Source of the DNA: Gnetum montanum
Lineage: Eukaryota > Streptophyta > Gnetopsida > Gnetales > Gnetaceae
Direction of reading: 5' to 3'
Assembly: GCA_015680685.1 (NCBI GenBank)
Contig: MNCI01018082.1
Location: 127,534 to 191,533, forward strand
Length of the DNA: 64,000 bases
The notes under the pieces were generated by a model. That model saw only the letters and a list, made by a program, of their open reading frames with translations. It was not told the DNA's origin and did no database searches. The translations under genes and the position numbers were made by a program. Shown piece by piece: positions 12,101 to 21,370 of the stretch (position 1 is its first letter; each line of letters begins with the position of its first letter).

Positions 12101-13040
12101 AACATACATGATATTTAGGAGTTAAAACTTCATCTGTATTCTTAATTTAAGATGAAGGATCTTAGTGTTGCATAAAAAATTTTGGACATGAAAATTAAAA
12201 GGGATAGGAATAATAAAATAATTTTCCTTAGATAGTCTACATATGTTGTAAATATTTTAAAAAGATTTAATATGCATGATTGCAAGCCTATGACTACACC
12301 CTGTGAAACTAGTATTAAAATTTCAGTTGAACAATGTTTCAAGATAAGCAGAGAAAAAGAGCTCATGGTTAAAATTCCATATGCTAGTGTTGTCGAAATT
12401 TTAATGTATGCAATGGTCTCTACTAGACCTGATATTCCTTACAATGTTAGAAAACTTAGTAGGTATATGTCTAATCTAGGGAAACAACACTAGATTGTAG
12501 TGAAGTAGGTCTTCAAATATCTTCATGGTACTTTAAATTATGGGATCTATTATAAAAATAATTCCAATGAACTTCATTGCTTCGTTGATGCAGATTCGTG
12601 TGGTGATATTGATAATAGAAAATCTATGAGTGGATATGCATTTAATCTTTTTTGGTGGTGTTGTTTCTTGGAAAAGTTAGAAACAATCTTGTGTTGCACA
12701 ATCTACCACTAATGCTGAATATGTTGCTACTAACTTGGCATGAAAAGAGGCTATATGACTTCAAAGACTAATAGCTAAACTTAGCATCACTCAGAATCCA
12801 ATTACTATTGGCTATGATAGTCAAAGTTCCATAAGTATATCCAAGAATCCAACCTTTCATGCTTGAACAAAGCACATTGAAACACAATATCACTATATAT
12901 GAAAGGAAATTAAAATGCAACAGATTCTTCTAAATAAAATATCTACTGAAGTAAATCCTACAAATGTACTCACCAAGTAAACTTCTACAAAAACATTTCT
13001 CTAGTGTCGATTAGCATTTAGTCTTCTTCTGACCTAATTT
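9121..13040 (+). pseudogene. Copia-1 gag-pol polyprotein (decayed)
   Basis: Starts at ATG 9121. Visible in order: gag; a zinc knuckle at about 9783-9824 whose His is replaced by Tyr; protease region SWYVDLSASHHYT (about 9937), where the usual DSGAS is altered to DLSAS; integrase entry motif LWHKRMRHI (about 10340); integrase core to about 10900; integrase tail about 11030-11200; reverse transcriptase about 11540-12290 with the active-site YVDD intact at 12071; RNase H about 12570-12960 (FVDADSCGD). Stops sit at conserved glutamines, e.g. LK*APRMWN and FS*RRGIDYDE, consistent with CAA/CAG to TAA/TAG. The gag-pol is a single-frame design broken by more than twenty stops and several frameshifts. 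Confidence 0.9.
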
Positions 13041-13078
13041 CCTAAAAATGGTTTGGACCATTCTTCAAAGAAGTTTTA

Positions 13079-13094
13079 CTTCAAGAGGGAGAAT
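13079..13094 (+). promoter_or_regulatory. Polypurine tract of Copia-1
   Basis: ACTTCAAGAGGGAGAAT immediately precedes the 3' LTR. This is the usual Copia plus-strand primer sequence. Confidence 0.85.
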
Positions 13095-13517
13095 TGTAAG
13101 GTGGATGAAGGCAAATCTACCTTGATTTTCTTTGGATATTTCTACCTTGTTATATTTTTATCTATTTTATATTTGGTCCTATACCTATCCCCATCAAAAA
13201 AAACTACCTTATCCTTTTTTAGTTTTGGGTTTCTTTTGTAACCTAAGTAATATATAAGGAGCTCTAAGAAAGCATCTAAACACAACAATGACTGATGCCT
13301 AAGCTATAATCCTCCCCTACAATTTTTCTCCATTGTTCTTATTGATTCTCTCTATCCTTCAATCTTGAAGCCGTGCTACTACTAATGGTCCAAAAGTTGA
13401 TTTTTTACTAGGGTTTTTCACCTTGAAGGTTTTTCCTAGGATAACTCTATGTCTTTTTAATTTCTACAGATTTCTTTAAATTTAATGTTATATTGGTGCA
13501 AGTGATTGGGAATAACA
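13095..13517 (+). repeat. 3' LTR of Copia-1
   Basis: Begins TGTAAGGTGGATGAAGG and ends GGGAATAACA, with the TATA motif TATATAAGGAGC near 13252. Aligns over its full length with 8625-9057. Confidence 0.9.
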
Positions 13518-14059
13518 CATATAATGTTGGGTCGAATTTGGAATTTAGAAATGAGCTACCTAAGTTTCAACACTCAATTACTAAGTTTTTCGACATCGAC
13601 TAACAAAATAACATGGTAAAATAAAAAAGAAAAAAAGAAAAAAGGCCTACGCTTATGAGAGATTCCATAGCTAGAAAGGGAACGTATGATTGTGCATATC
13701 ATAAAAGCATGGTCACCATGGTTCCAAAGTAACCCAACAAGATGATAGAAACATTTAAAGCATCTCTTCCTCATGACAAACATGAAATGATATGTTTATA
13801 TCTACAAGTGGAGGGTCATTTTCATGCTTTATTATCGCAACTATAGGAACACTTGCACCTAGGATTAAATTCATCCTCAACCATGCTTTGAGGCTCCTAT
13901 CCTTTTTTTGGATAGCCCTCTATAACAATATCTTTCATTACTACATACAAACCCACACAAAACTTGAAAAATCCCTAGGCCTTATGTCAATTTTTGAAGA
14001 ACTAGGAGTTGCAGTAAAAGTAGCAGAGTAGAGCTCTAATGAACTCAAAGTGTTCCATG
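13518..14059. other. Stretch between the two Copia elements
   Basis: About 540 bp with open but unrecognised frames, for example a plus-strand frame of 79 codons from 13792. No family resemblance and no neighbouring gene structure. Probably intergenic. CCATG at 14055-14059 would be the left target-site copy of Copia-2. Confidence 0.45.
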
Positions 14060-14490
14060 TGTGAGGTGGATGAAGGCAAATCTACCTTTGCCTTAATTTT
14101 CTTTGGAAATTTCTTGCTTGCCTTGTTATATTTTTATTCATGTCTATGTTATATTTGGTCCCGTACCTATCCCCACAAAAATAAACTACCTTATCCCCTT
14201 TTTAATTTTGTTTTTTTTTTTGTAACTCAAATAATATATAAGAAGCTCAAAGGGAGCATCCATGGATCACATTGTTTTGATGCATAAGTTTGAAAGTCAT
14301 CTTCCCTTCTTTGTAAATTCTCCTTGAGCTTTAATCCTCTAAAGCTATGCTACTATTAATGGTTCAAGAATTAATTTTTTGATGGGGTTTTTCACCTTGA
14401 AGGTTTTCCCTAGGTTATCTCTATGTCTTTTTTTTTTAGCAGTTTCTTTTAAATTTAATATTATATTGGTGCAAGCAACTAGGAATAACA
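14060..14490 (+). repeat. 5' LTR of Copia-2
   Basis: TGTGAGGTGGATGAAGG to AGGAATAACA, with TATA motif near 14235 and primer-binding site TTGGTATTAGAGC from 14492. Confidence 0.9.
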
Positions 14491-14554
14491 ATTGGTATTA
14501 GAGCAAGGTTCCATGCACCACTATTATTTTGTCAAGTAACTACAGGGAAAAATC

Positions 14555-17269
14555 ATGATCAACTCTCTATCCAAAATTGAAATTGAAAAGTTTAATGGGT
14601 CTAACTATGAATTATGGAAGATCAAAATGGAGGCTATCCTCATTGAAAAGGACCAACATAGTGTAATTTTGAGAGTAAAGCTTGATAACATGTCTAATGA
14701 AGAATGGGAAAATTTGAACTGGAAGGTGATAAGCATAATTCATTAATTTCTTTCAAATTTAGTATTGCTTAATGTTTCCAATGTTTCTTCTACTAAAGAT
14801 TTCTAGGATAAATTGTAAACTTTATATCAAACAAAGTCCCTAACCAATAAGCTGTTGTTGAAGAAATGATTGTATGATTGTAAAATGGTTGAAGGTACTA
14901 CCATTATAGAACACTTGAATATCTTTAATACACTGGTCCATCAATTGTAATCTATGGGAGTGAAAATGGATGAGGAAGATTAGTGCATCACACTTCTCAG
15001 CACACTTCTAAATTCATGGGAGACATTTGTGATGGATGTAATTAATACATCTACCAACTTTATTTTTGATAATGTAGTTGGTCAATTATTGTCTACGGAA
15101 GCAAGAAGAAAAACTTCTACTTCTCAAATTGAAGTATTATTTATGGAAAATGATGTAAAGCCAAATTTTGTTAAGAGACCTCAATTTAGGAATAAGCCTC
15201 AAACATTTGTAAAGAGGCTACCTAAATGTTTGAATTGTGGTAAAGTTGGTCATGTAAAGAAAGATTATAAAGCCTCTCCAAAAAAGAGTAAATAGATTAA
15301 TATATCAAAAGGTGGTCAAGTCCCTCTTTCTCAAGAGGGAGATTTGTATGTTGTCTCATCTTCTAATAATGCTAATACATATTCATGGTATGTGGACTTG
15401 TCTACATCTCATCACTACACTTCACATGTTCATTGGTTTAGTGAATATACATCATCTAATCTAAAAATGGTAAGATTGGATATGATAGTTCATGCAAAGT
15501 TATAGGCTATGAAAAGGTAAAAATTTAGTTTAAAAATGAAGTAGTTAAATCAATTCCTAATGTACATCATATTCCAACACTTACTAAGAATCTTTTGTTT
15601 ATAAGTGAATTGGATGATGCAGGACTAACTATTATCTTTGGAGGTAGAAAATGTTCAATACTACATGGTTCATCTTTTTTGTCTTCTAAAATTAAAACAA
15701 GCAAGTTGTATAAATTAGAAGCTAAGACATTAGAGAAAAAATTAAGTGTATTTGCAATTATTGATTTAAATTCAAGTATTAATTTGTGGCATAAAAGAAT
15801 GGGACATCTTGGTGAAAAAGAACATAAGAAACTTTACAAGCAAGGTAAATTTAAGCTTTCAAAAGATTCCTTGGATTTCTATCATCATTATCTACATGGT
15901 AAACAGAGTATCATAGTTTTCAAAGAAGTAATGCTAAATCTCCTCAGATATTAGAACTAATACATAGTGATGTATGCAAACCAGTTAAAGATATTAAAAT
16001 AAGTTCTCTTGGAGGTGCTATGTATTATGTTCCTTGTATTGATGATTATTCTAAAAAGAGCTAGATCTTTTTATTAAAACATAAGTTTGAAGTATTTGGA
16101 AAATTCATAGAATTCAAATCTCTTATTATGAATTCTTTAGAAAAGAAAATTAAAATTCTAAGAACTGACAATGGTGGTGAGTTTTGCTCAAATGAATTTA
16201 ATGTTTTTTGTAAAGAACATGACATTGAAAGGAAAAATACTATTCTAGGGACTCTTGAAGAAAATGGAGTACCATAGCACTTCAATCAAACATTGAAGGA
16301 ACATGCTAGATGTATGCTTAGTGAATCTGTTCTTGATAAGCATTTCTAGGATGAAATAGTAATGACTACATGTTGTCTTATCAATAGATCTCCTTCATCA
16401 GCACTTGGTGAAAAAATTCTAGAAAAATTTTCGATTGGAAGATTTATTGATTTAAATTATTTGAAGATTTTTCGTTGTGAGGTCTATATACATGTTCCAA
16501 AATATGATAGATCCAAATTAGAATCTAAGTCTATCAAATGTATTTTCCTTGGATATGAACATGGTGTAAAAGCTTATAAGTTGTATAACCCAGAACCTAA
16601 AAGGGTTATTTATAGTCGAGATGTTATCTTTAGAGAAAAATGTGGATCTATGAAGAAGGAATCTTCTAATAATGAAACTCCTTCAAATGATGTAACTCCT
16701 ATGTATGTTCGTATTGAAATTAATAATTAAATTTCTAAGGATCAATCTTCCTTAGCTAGGGATATTACTCGTAGTGAACAAAATGGTGATAGCATAGTAA
16801 ACGAGGAGGAATAATGTGAAGAGGAAGAAAAAGTGAAGATGAGATTTTAAGACATTCAAAAAGTATAAGAAACTTACCCTCACATATAGAAGAATATGTC
16901 CTATATACTAATAATAATGAGCCATCAACATATGATGAGGCATGTTCATCTATGCAAAATGCAAAGTGAAAATGGGCAATGAATGCTAAAATGTCATCAA
17001 TTCACAAAAATAAAACTTCGAAATTAACTGAGCTTCCATCAAAGAGAAATCCCATTGAAAATAAATGGGTGTATAAAATAAAATCTATGAATCAATACAA
17101 AGCATGACTTATAGCTAAATGATTTTCTCAGAGAAACGGGATTGATCATAACGAAATCTTCTCTCCAATAGTAAAATTAACATCCATAAGATCATTGTTG
17201 GCTATCACAACTGTTTATGATCTTGAACTTGAACAAATGGATGTAAAATAAACATTTCTCAATGGTGAT
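14555..17269 (+). pseudogene. Copia-2 gag-pol (decayed, 3' truncated)
   Basis: ATG at 14555. gag includes EKFNGSNYELWKIKMEAI near the N terminus and a zinc knuckle CLNCGKVGHVKKDY (about 15229-15270) whose last Cys is Tyr. Protease SWYVDLSTSHHYT at about 15386. Integrase entry LWHKRMGHLGEKE at about 15784, core to about 16330, and a 122-codon open stretch (16362-16727) with CLINRSPSSAL and the integrase tail CIFLGYEHGVKAYKLYNPE. Reverse transcriptase starts at about 16960 and is cut at 17269. Fewer stops than Copia-1 (for example FSQR is intact here), but still dead. Confidence 0.88.
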
Positions 17270-18208
17270 TGATGAAGTGCATTTTGTTATCCTCTAATAT
17301 CGAATATCTGATATCAAAGCCTTGATATTGGATACTTGATATTGGGGGCCAAGAAGCAATGTCAGATATCTGATATCATGGGATGTGTGCCAACCTCTAA
17401 ATATAGCTCTTAGACACATAGTTTGGTCATAATTTTTTGTCATAGCATAACAAAGTTCCTATAGTTTTTCCTCCTCATAATTAGAATATTTTCCTAACTG
17501 CCCATAGTAGGAGTCATTGAGTGTACAGATCTTTATTCGAGCACTATTGTACCTGACCATGGAAATGTGTGCAACAATAAAGAGAAGCTTTTTGATAAAC
17601 CTTTGGAACNAAATGTGTGCAACAATAAAGAGAAGCTTTTTGATAAACCTTTGGAACTTTAACTAGATTAAATATTTTATTTATGCATTTAATGTTTTAT
17701 GAAATTTTATTTAATTCTTTCAAGAAATTAATCTAAATTAAGCTAAGTTAAGTTAGCTAGGCTAAATAGCAATTAATTAAGCACATAAGTATGATCACTT
17801 CAAGCATGTGCATGATGCTTGGTAATCCCACTAATGCTTAATGTTTGATAATCCAATAGTGTTATATGTGTTTAGGATGTGTACAAAATGTGGGATTGGA
17901 TACTTATTTTTAGGATTAGTTAGAGATTAATTAGTTTGATTAAATTAGCCATTAAAAATTACTTCATTTCTTTATTTTAAGAACCAAAAACATAAAGCAT
18001 GAAAATTATAAAAATCAAATGCCTCAATTGCACTTAACCATACCCTTGCATTTCACAAGTGTAACTGGGAAGACAATAATTGTAATGATTAGATTTCACT
18101 TTCTAAAACTAGAGTACCTGAAGACTTAAGGTATATGGAATTTGACCAAATCATGCATGAACACTTGTGATTCATATGGTTGAGCATAGGGGTATTCGCT
18201 ACTCATCA
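17270..18208 (+). repeat. 5' LTR of L2
   Basis: TGATGAAGTGC to CTACTCATCA. The U3 is rich in near-palindromic GATATC/ATATC motifs (17312-17382). The U5 end (18090-18208) aligns with other L-family LTRs, for example CATATGGTTGAGCATAGGG. An N at 17610 is flanked by an exact 47-bp duplication. Confidence 0.82.
17563..17657. repeat. Exact 47-bp duplication around an N (probable assembly join)
   Basis: 17563-17609 and 17611-17657 appear identical, with a single N between them. This is the mark of two contig ends that overlap but were joined without merging. The true LTR is then about 48 bp shorter. Confidence 0.85.
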
Positions 18209-18227
18209 TTGGTGCCATTGTTAGGGA
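18209..18227 (+). promoter_or_regulatory. Primer-binding site of L2
   Basis: TTGGTGCCATTGTTAGGGA directly after the LTR; resembles the Athila-type Asp-tRNA site with transitions. Confidence 0.75.
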
Positions 18228-18629
18228 CCATTTGTGTGATATGTGCACAATCTAGAAACTTAGTGAAAATTAGTTAACATCATTGGAATGAACCCTAAGG
18301 TCACATCATATGCTAAAATAACAAAAAATAGATTGTGCCTCATCAATACAAGGTGGTATATGCTCATCTTGATGAGTATGTGTGAAATTTCACCTTCATC
18401 CTACACTAGGATGAACAGATTTAGTGGTGAGACTTAAAGGGCAACATTGTGTTACCACCCATTCTTGCAATGGTCCAACACACTCTTATGAGGTTGGGTC
18501 CATAAGGACTTCATTCTAAATATGTTGTGTAGGATAGTGATGCTAAGGAGTACCATACCACAAATGCACAATGTAAAAGGGATCAGCAACAAGAGAAGTG
18601 TTATGAAAGTGTAAAGGAAAAATAGTCTG

Positions 18630-19901
18630 ATGGATCCCCATTCATGCTATACAAAAGAGATGGTGAGGGATTCTTCTCTAAGGGCTCTCCATTTAATGAA
18701 ACTCCTCTCTTTGACTTTGGCTAGGAAGGCCAAAACTAGAACCTACAATCTACTATTCACAATCTAGGCTCTAGCAAAAATAAATCCCATGATCATTAGA
18801 GATCTGGAGAGAAGGGTCATGGCAAGGATGAGGATGAGCATTGTGATCATGATCATGATTGTGGCCATGATCGTTGAGGAGGGGATATCAGGAACCATGG
18901 TGATGCTAGTCCTCCTTCCTCTTTACCTTTGTCATCATCTTATTCCTCTTCTAGCTTCGAACGTAACCGCAAAGGGCATGATCATGATGGAGGTGATAGA
19001 TGAGGCTGAAATGATCATAAGGCCCATCGAGCAAGTCAAGATTAGGGGTGCAAACATTTAAGGGAGATCCATCATCATGAAGGAAGGGGTAGCAGAGGAC
19101 ATCATAGGCACCATGGCCACCACAGAGGACATGGTTATGATGAGCCTTTGCTTATCAGTCAAAGCATGATGAATATCGTAGAGGCTAAACATGAACAATA
19201 TCTCCAAGTTTGAAGGAGGATATAACTTAGATCTGCAAAATCATCTTTAAGCCTTTCATGATGCATGAGCCTTGCAAAATGTGGAGAATGATTAGAAAAA
19301 TCTTAAGCGATTCCCAAGGACACTCATTAAGGAATCAAAGAGTTGGTACCAATCCCTAGAATTGAAATTCATCAAATGATGGAGTACAATGCTCAAATTT
19401 CTCAATGACAAATATTAGACATATTCTTGAGTGTCCAACTTAAGGAAGTAGATCCAAGGATGAAAATAAGGGATGTATGAACCCTTGGATGCAACCATGG
19501 GCCGATACTATTCTCTATTACATAGATGTACTAGCCATGATTATTCTTAATAAGAACAACTTTACCATATCATAGATGGACTTAAATCAGAAATGAGGAG
19601 AACTCTTAGAGTCTATGCTCAAGGACAATTGTTAGAACTAAGAGCCCATCAAATTTAAAGGTTGATTGAGTAGGTAGCAAAGAAAANTTAGATGAAAAAA
19701 TTCAAAGTGCTCTAAAAATCACAGAAGCATCAAGAGAGGAGAGTAGTGATCATGACCGTAGGAGGCAGAAAGAAGTTGAACATGCCTACCAAAGGGGTAA
19801 GGGCAAAGCTAGTGTAGTAGAAGAAGTTGTGGAGGTAGAATTAGATGATGATAATGGATGTGACATCTGCCAATACAAACATCCTAAAGGATGTTACCTT
19901 A
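18630..19901 (+). pseudogene. gag remnant of L2
   Basis: Broken gag spread over several frames. A His/Asp/Gly-rich stretch lies at about 18790-19130 (blocks such as HRHHGHHRGHGYDEP), followed by the capsid core: NNISKFEGGYNLD (about 19192), NLKRFPRTLIKESKSWYQSL (about 19300), and LYHIIDGLKSEMRRTLRVYAQGQ (about 19560-19630). The block CDICQYKHPKGCYLI (about 19861-19900) corresponds to CDIYIYDHPKGHYL in L3. The sequence switches to noncoding DNA right after it. One N at 19687. The start codon is not determined. Confidence 0.7.
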
Positions 19902-20720
19902 TCATCTCCAAATCCCTATTTGGCAAGACAAAGTGCAAAAGTGGCTAAAAGAAGAAAAAGAAAAGAAAATATCAAGGAAAACATGCCATAGACAAATTCA
20001 AATCACTCCTCCCATGCGTAAAACACCAAGTGATCGTACACCTTGCTATCATGATGCTCTTATTGTTGTTTATCATTAGGGTGAAACAATGCGATCTCAC
20101 TGATCAGAGGTATGGACTTGGTTTTAATCTTGAAGTGACAAGCTAATAGTACTTTAATAATCTATAGCACTTTGGATTCATTGCACCCAGGGTAAGTTAC
20201 CTCATGTCCTGATCTCTGCAATCCCTTCTATAATTCCTCTCATCTCATGGTCCAAGTACTTCTAACTTGTGTCTTGTGTAGCATAGAATTTATACCTCAT
20301 CATGGTGGTACTTATCATATGTGTGGTTTTTTGCACAAGAGTGGATTGCATTTAATCCCTCTAGTATCTATAGACATTTTAAGATGTGGTTATGCAATGG
20401 CATGATAGGTTGGAACTTGCTTTGGGGAGGACCCACTTGTGTGACTTTTTTAATTTGTACTTATTACACATCACCACATCATTTTATACCATCTAAGTAT
20501 TACACTGCTAAATCTATTCTTTCCTTTTTTCATTATTTCAACCAAACATTCCATAGAACCACTACATGTCCTTTTTCCTCACCCTTTTCAAAGAACTTCA
20601 TTGTATAACTCCACCTCATTACAATTTTGGTGCCTTAATTTCCACTCGACGTTATTCCAGACCTTGCTAATCTATCTCAAATCCTTCACGTTTGGCTAGA
20701 AAAAATCATTAAGTTTACTA
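19902..20720 (+). other. Noncoding block upstream of the extra ORF (left arm)
   Basis: No gene. Contains a conserved block (20100-20460: TATGGACTTGG..., ATCCCTTCT, TGGTTATGCAA, TTGGGGAGGA(C/T)CCACTT) that recurs, diverged, at 25380-25720, 43260-43620 and 48530-48890. Its repeated survival in the family suggests a structural or packaging role, but this is inference. Confidence 0.6.
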
Positions 20721-20732
20721 AGTACCCTATTT

Positions 20733-20880
20733 TTGATAGGATGCGATATCGAGTACCCATTATCGAGTCCAACATGATATCAGGTGCATGGTATCGCGTA
20801 CGTAATATTGAGTATGCAGTATCACATACACAATATTGCATCTATAAAAACTATATATATGGATCCCTGACACACTACAG
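20733..20880 (+). promoter_or_regulatory. U3-like promoter segment before the extra ORF
   Basis: Tandem motifs of the type GATATCGAGTACC, GATATCAGGTGC and GTATCGCGTACG, as in the L-family U3, end in a TATA-like CTATAAAAACTATATATA at about 20840. It lies about 530 bp upstream of the ORF's ATG. The mirrored copy is at about 48110-48250. Confidence 0.45.
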
Positions 20881-21296
20881 AAGTCATTTTCAATAGTTTA
20901 CATGGGGGAGTTATTCAAATTTTCTTCTATAATTCTTAGTGCTTTAAGCATCTAACATTCACCTGTTAATATCTCACTCGCTAATGCTCTGATTTCCTTT
21001 CTGATCACACCTAATTAAACCTGGAGTATTTAACCTAGCTGTGGGAAAGGGGTATGATAGAATTTGCACATAACTTTTTCAAAATTTTCTATTGCCCCAA
21101 GGATATCATAGGGGTAAGCACTATTATAAAATCTTAAAAACTCATGGCAGGCTAATTTTCTTCTTTTACCCAAATCATTTAAATTATTATTGGAGTCACC
21201 TAAGCAAATTAGGCCCAACATTAAAACTTTTAGGGGAACTTGAAAAATTTCTAACTCTAAAATCACACTAAGCAAAGAATTCAACATTTATTAAAG

Positions 21297-21370
21297 GTAA
21301 TGAGTAAGGTATGAGATAATTGAACTTCTTTAAATAACTTTACTAACAATCAATCTTTGTGTGATTATAG
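21297..21370 (+). other. Candidate small intron just before the extra ORF
   Basis: Donor AAG/GTAATG (21297), perfect branch-point TACTAAC (21340-21346) and acceptor TGATTATAG/ATG (21370) lie within 74 bp, and the acceptor abuts the ORF's ATG. In the right arm the branch point and an acceptor (ATTACAG) are kept, but this donor is mutated; an inner donor AAG/GTATGA (21309) is present in both. Confidence 0.45.

Larger units (their letters stand above)
8625..13517 (+). mobile_element. Complete but dead Copia retrotransposon (Copia-1)
   Basis: 4.9 kb element with two LTRs (8625-9057, 13095-13517), a primer-binding site, gag-pol remnants in canonical Copia order (gag, protease, integrase, reverse transcriptase, RNase H) and a polypurine tract. 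Flanking 5-mers CATAC (8620-8624) and CATAT (13518-13522) form a target-site duplication with one mismatch. It is a sister of Copia-2. Many in-frame stops make it non-autonomous today. Confidence 0.92.
14060..17269 (+). mobile_element. Copia-2, truncated by insertion of L2
   Basis: Same family as Copia-1: LTR, primer-binding site, gag, protease, integrase and the start of reverse transcriptase. The reading breaks off at 17269, inside the motif that in Copia-1 reads TTFLNGDLEEEIYMP (about 11827), because an Athila-like LTR begins at 17270. The remaining reverse transcriptase, RNase H and 3' LTR are not in the window and should lie beyond 64000 if all insertions are simple. Confidence 0.9.
17270..19901 (+). 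mobile_element. Athila-like element L2, 5' part
   Basis: 5' LTR, primer-binding site and gag of a Ty3/gypsy-type element inserted into Copia-2 (target GTGAT at 17265-17269). At 19902 the gag stops abruptly and the sequence becomes the outer edge of the left palindrome arm, so the rest of L2 was lost or replaced at that junction. Its LTR and gag are a different subfamily from L3 and L4. Confidence 0.75.

Noticed and set aside
13574-14287. Three short frames (13783-13574 minus, 13792-14031 plus, 14039-14287 plus) as a host gene
   Set aside because: No family resemblance, and the last one overlaps the Copia-2 LTR.
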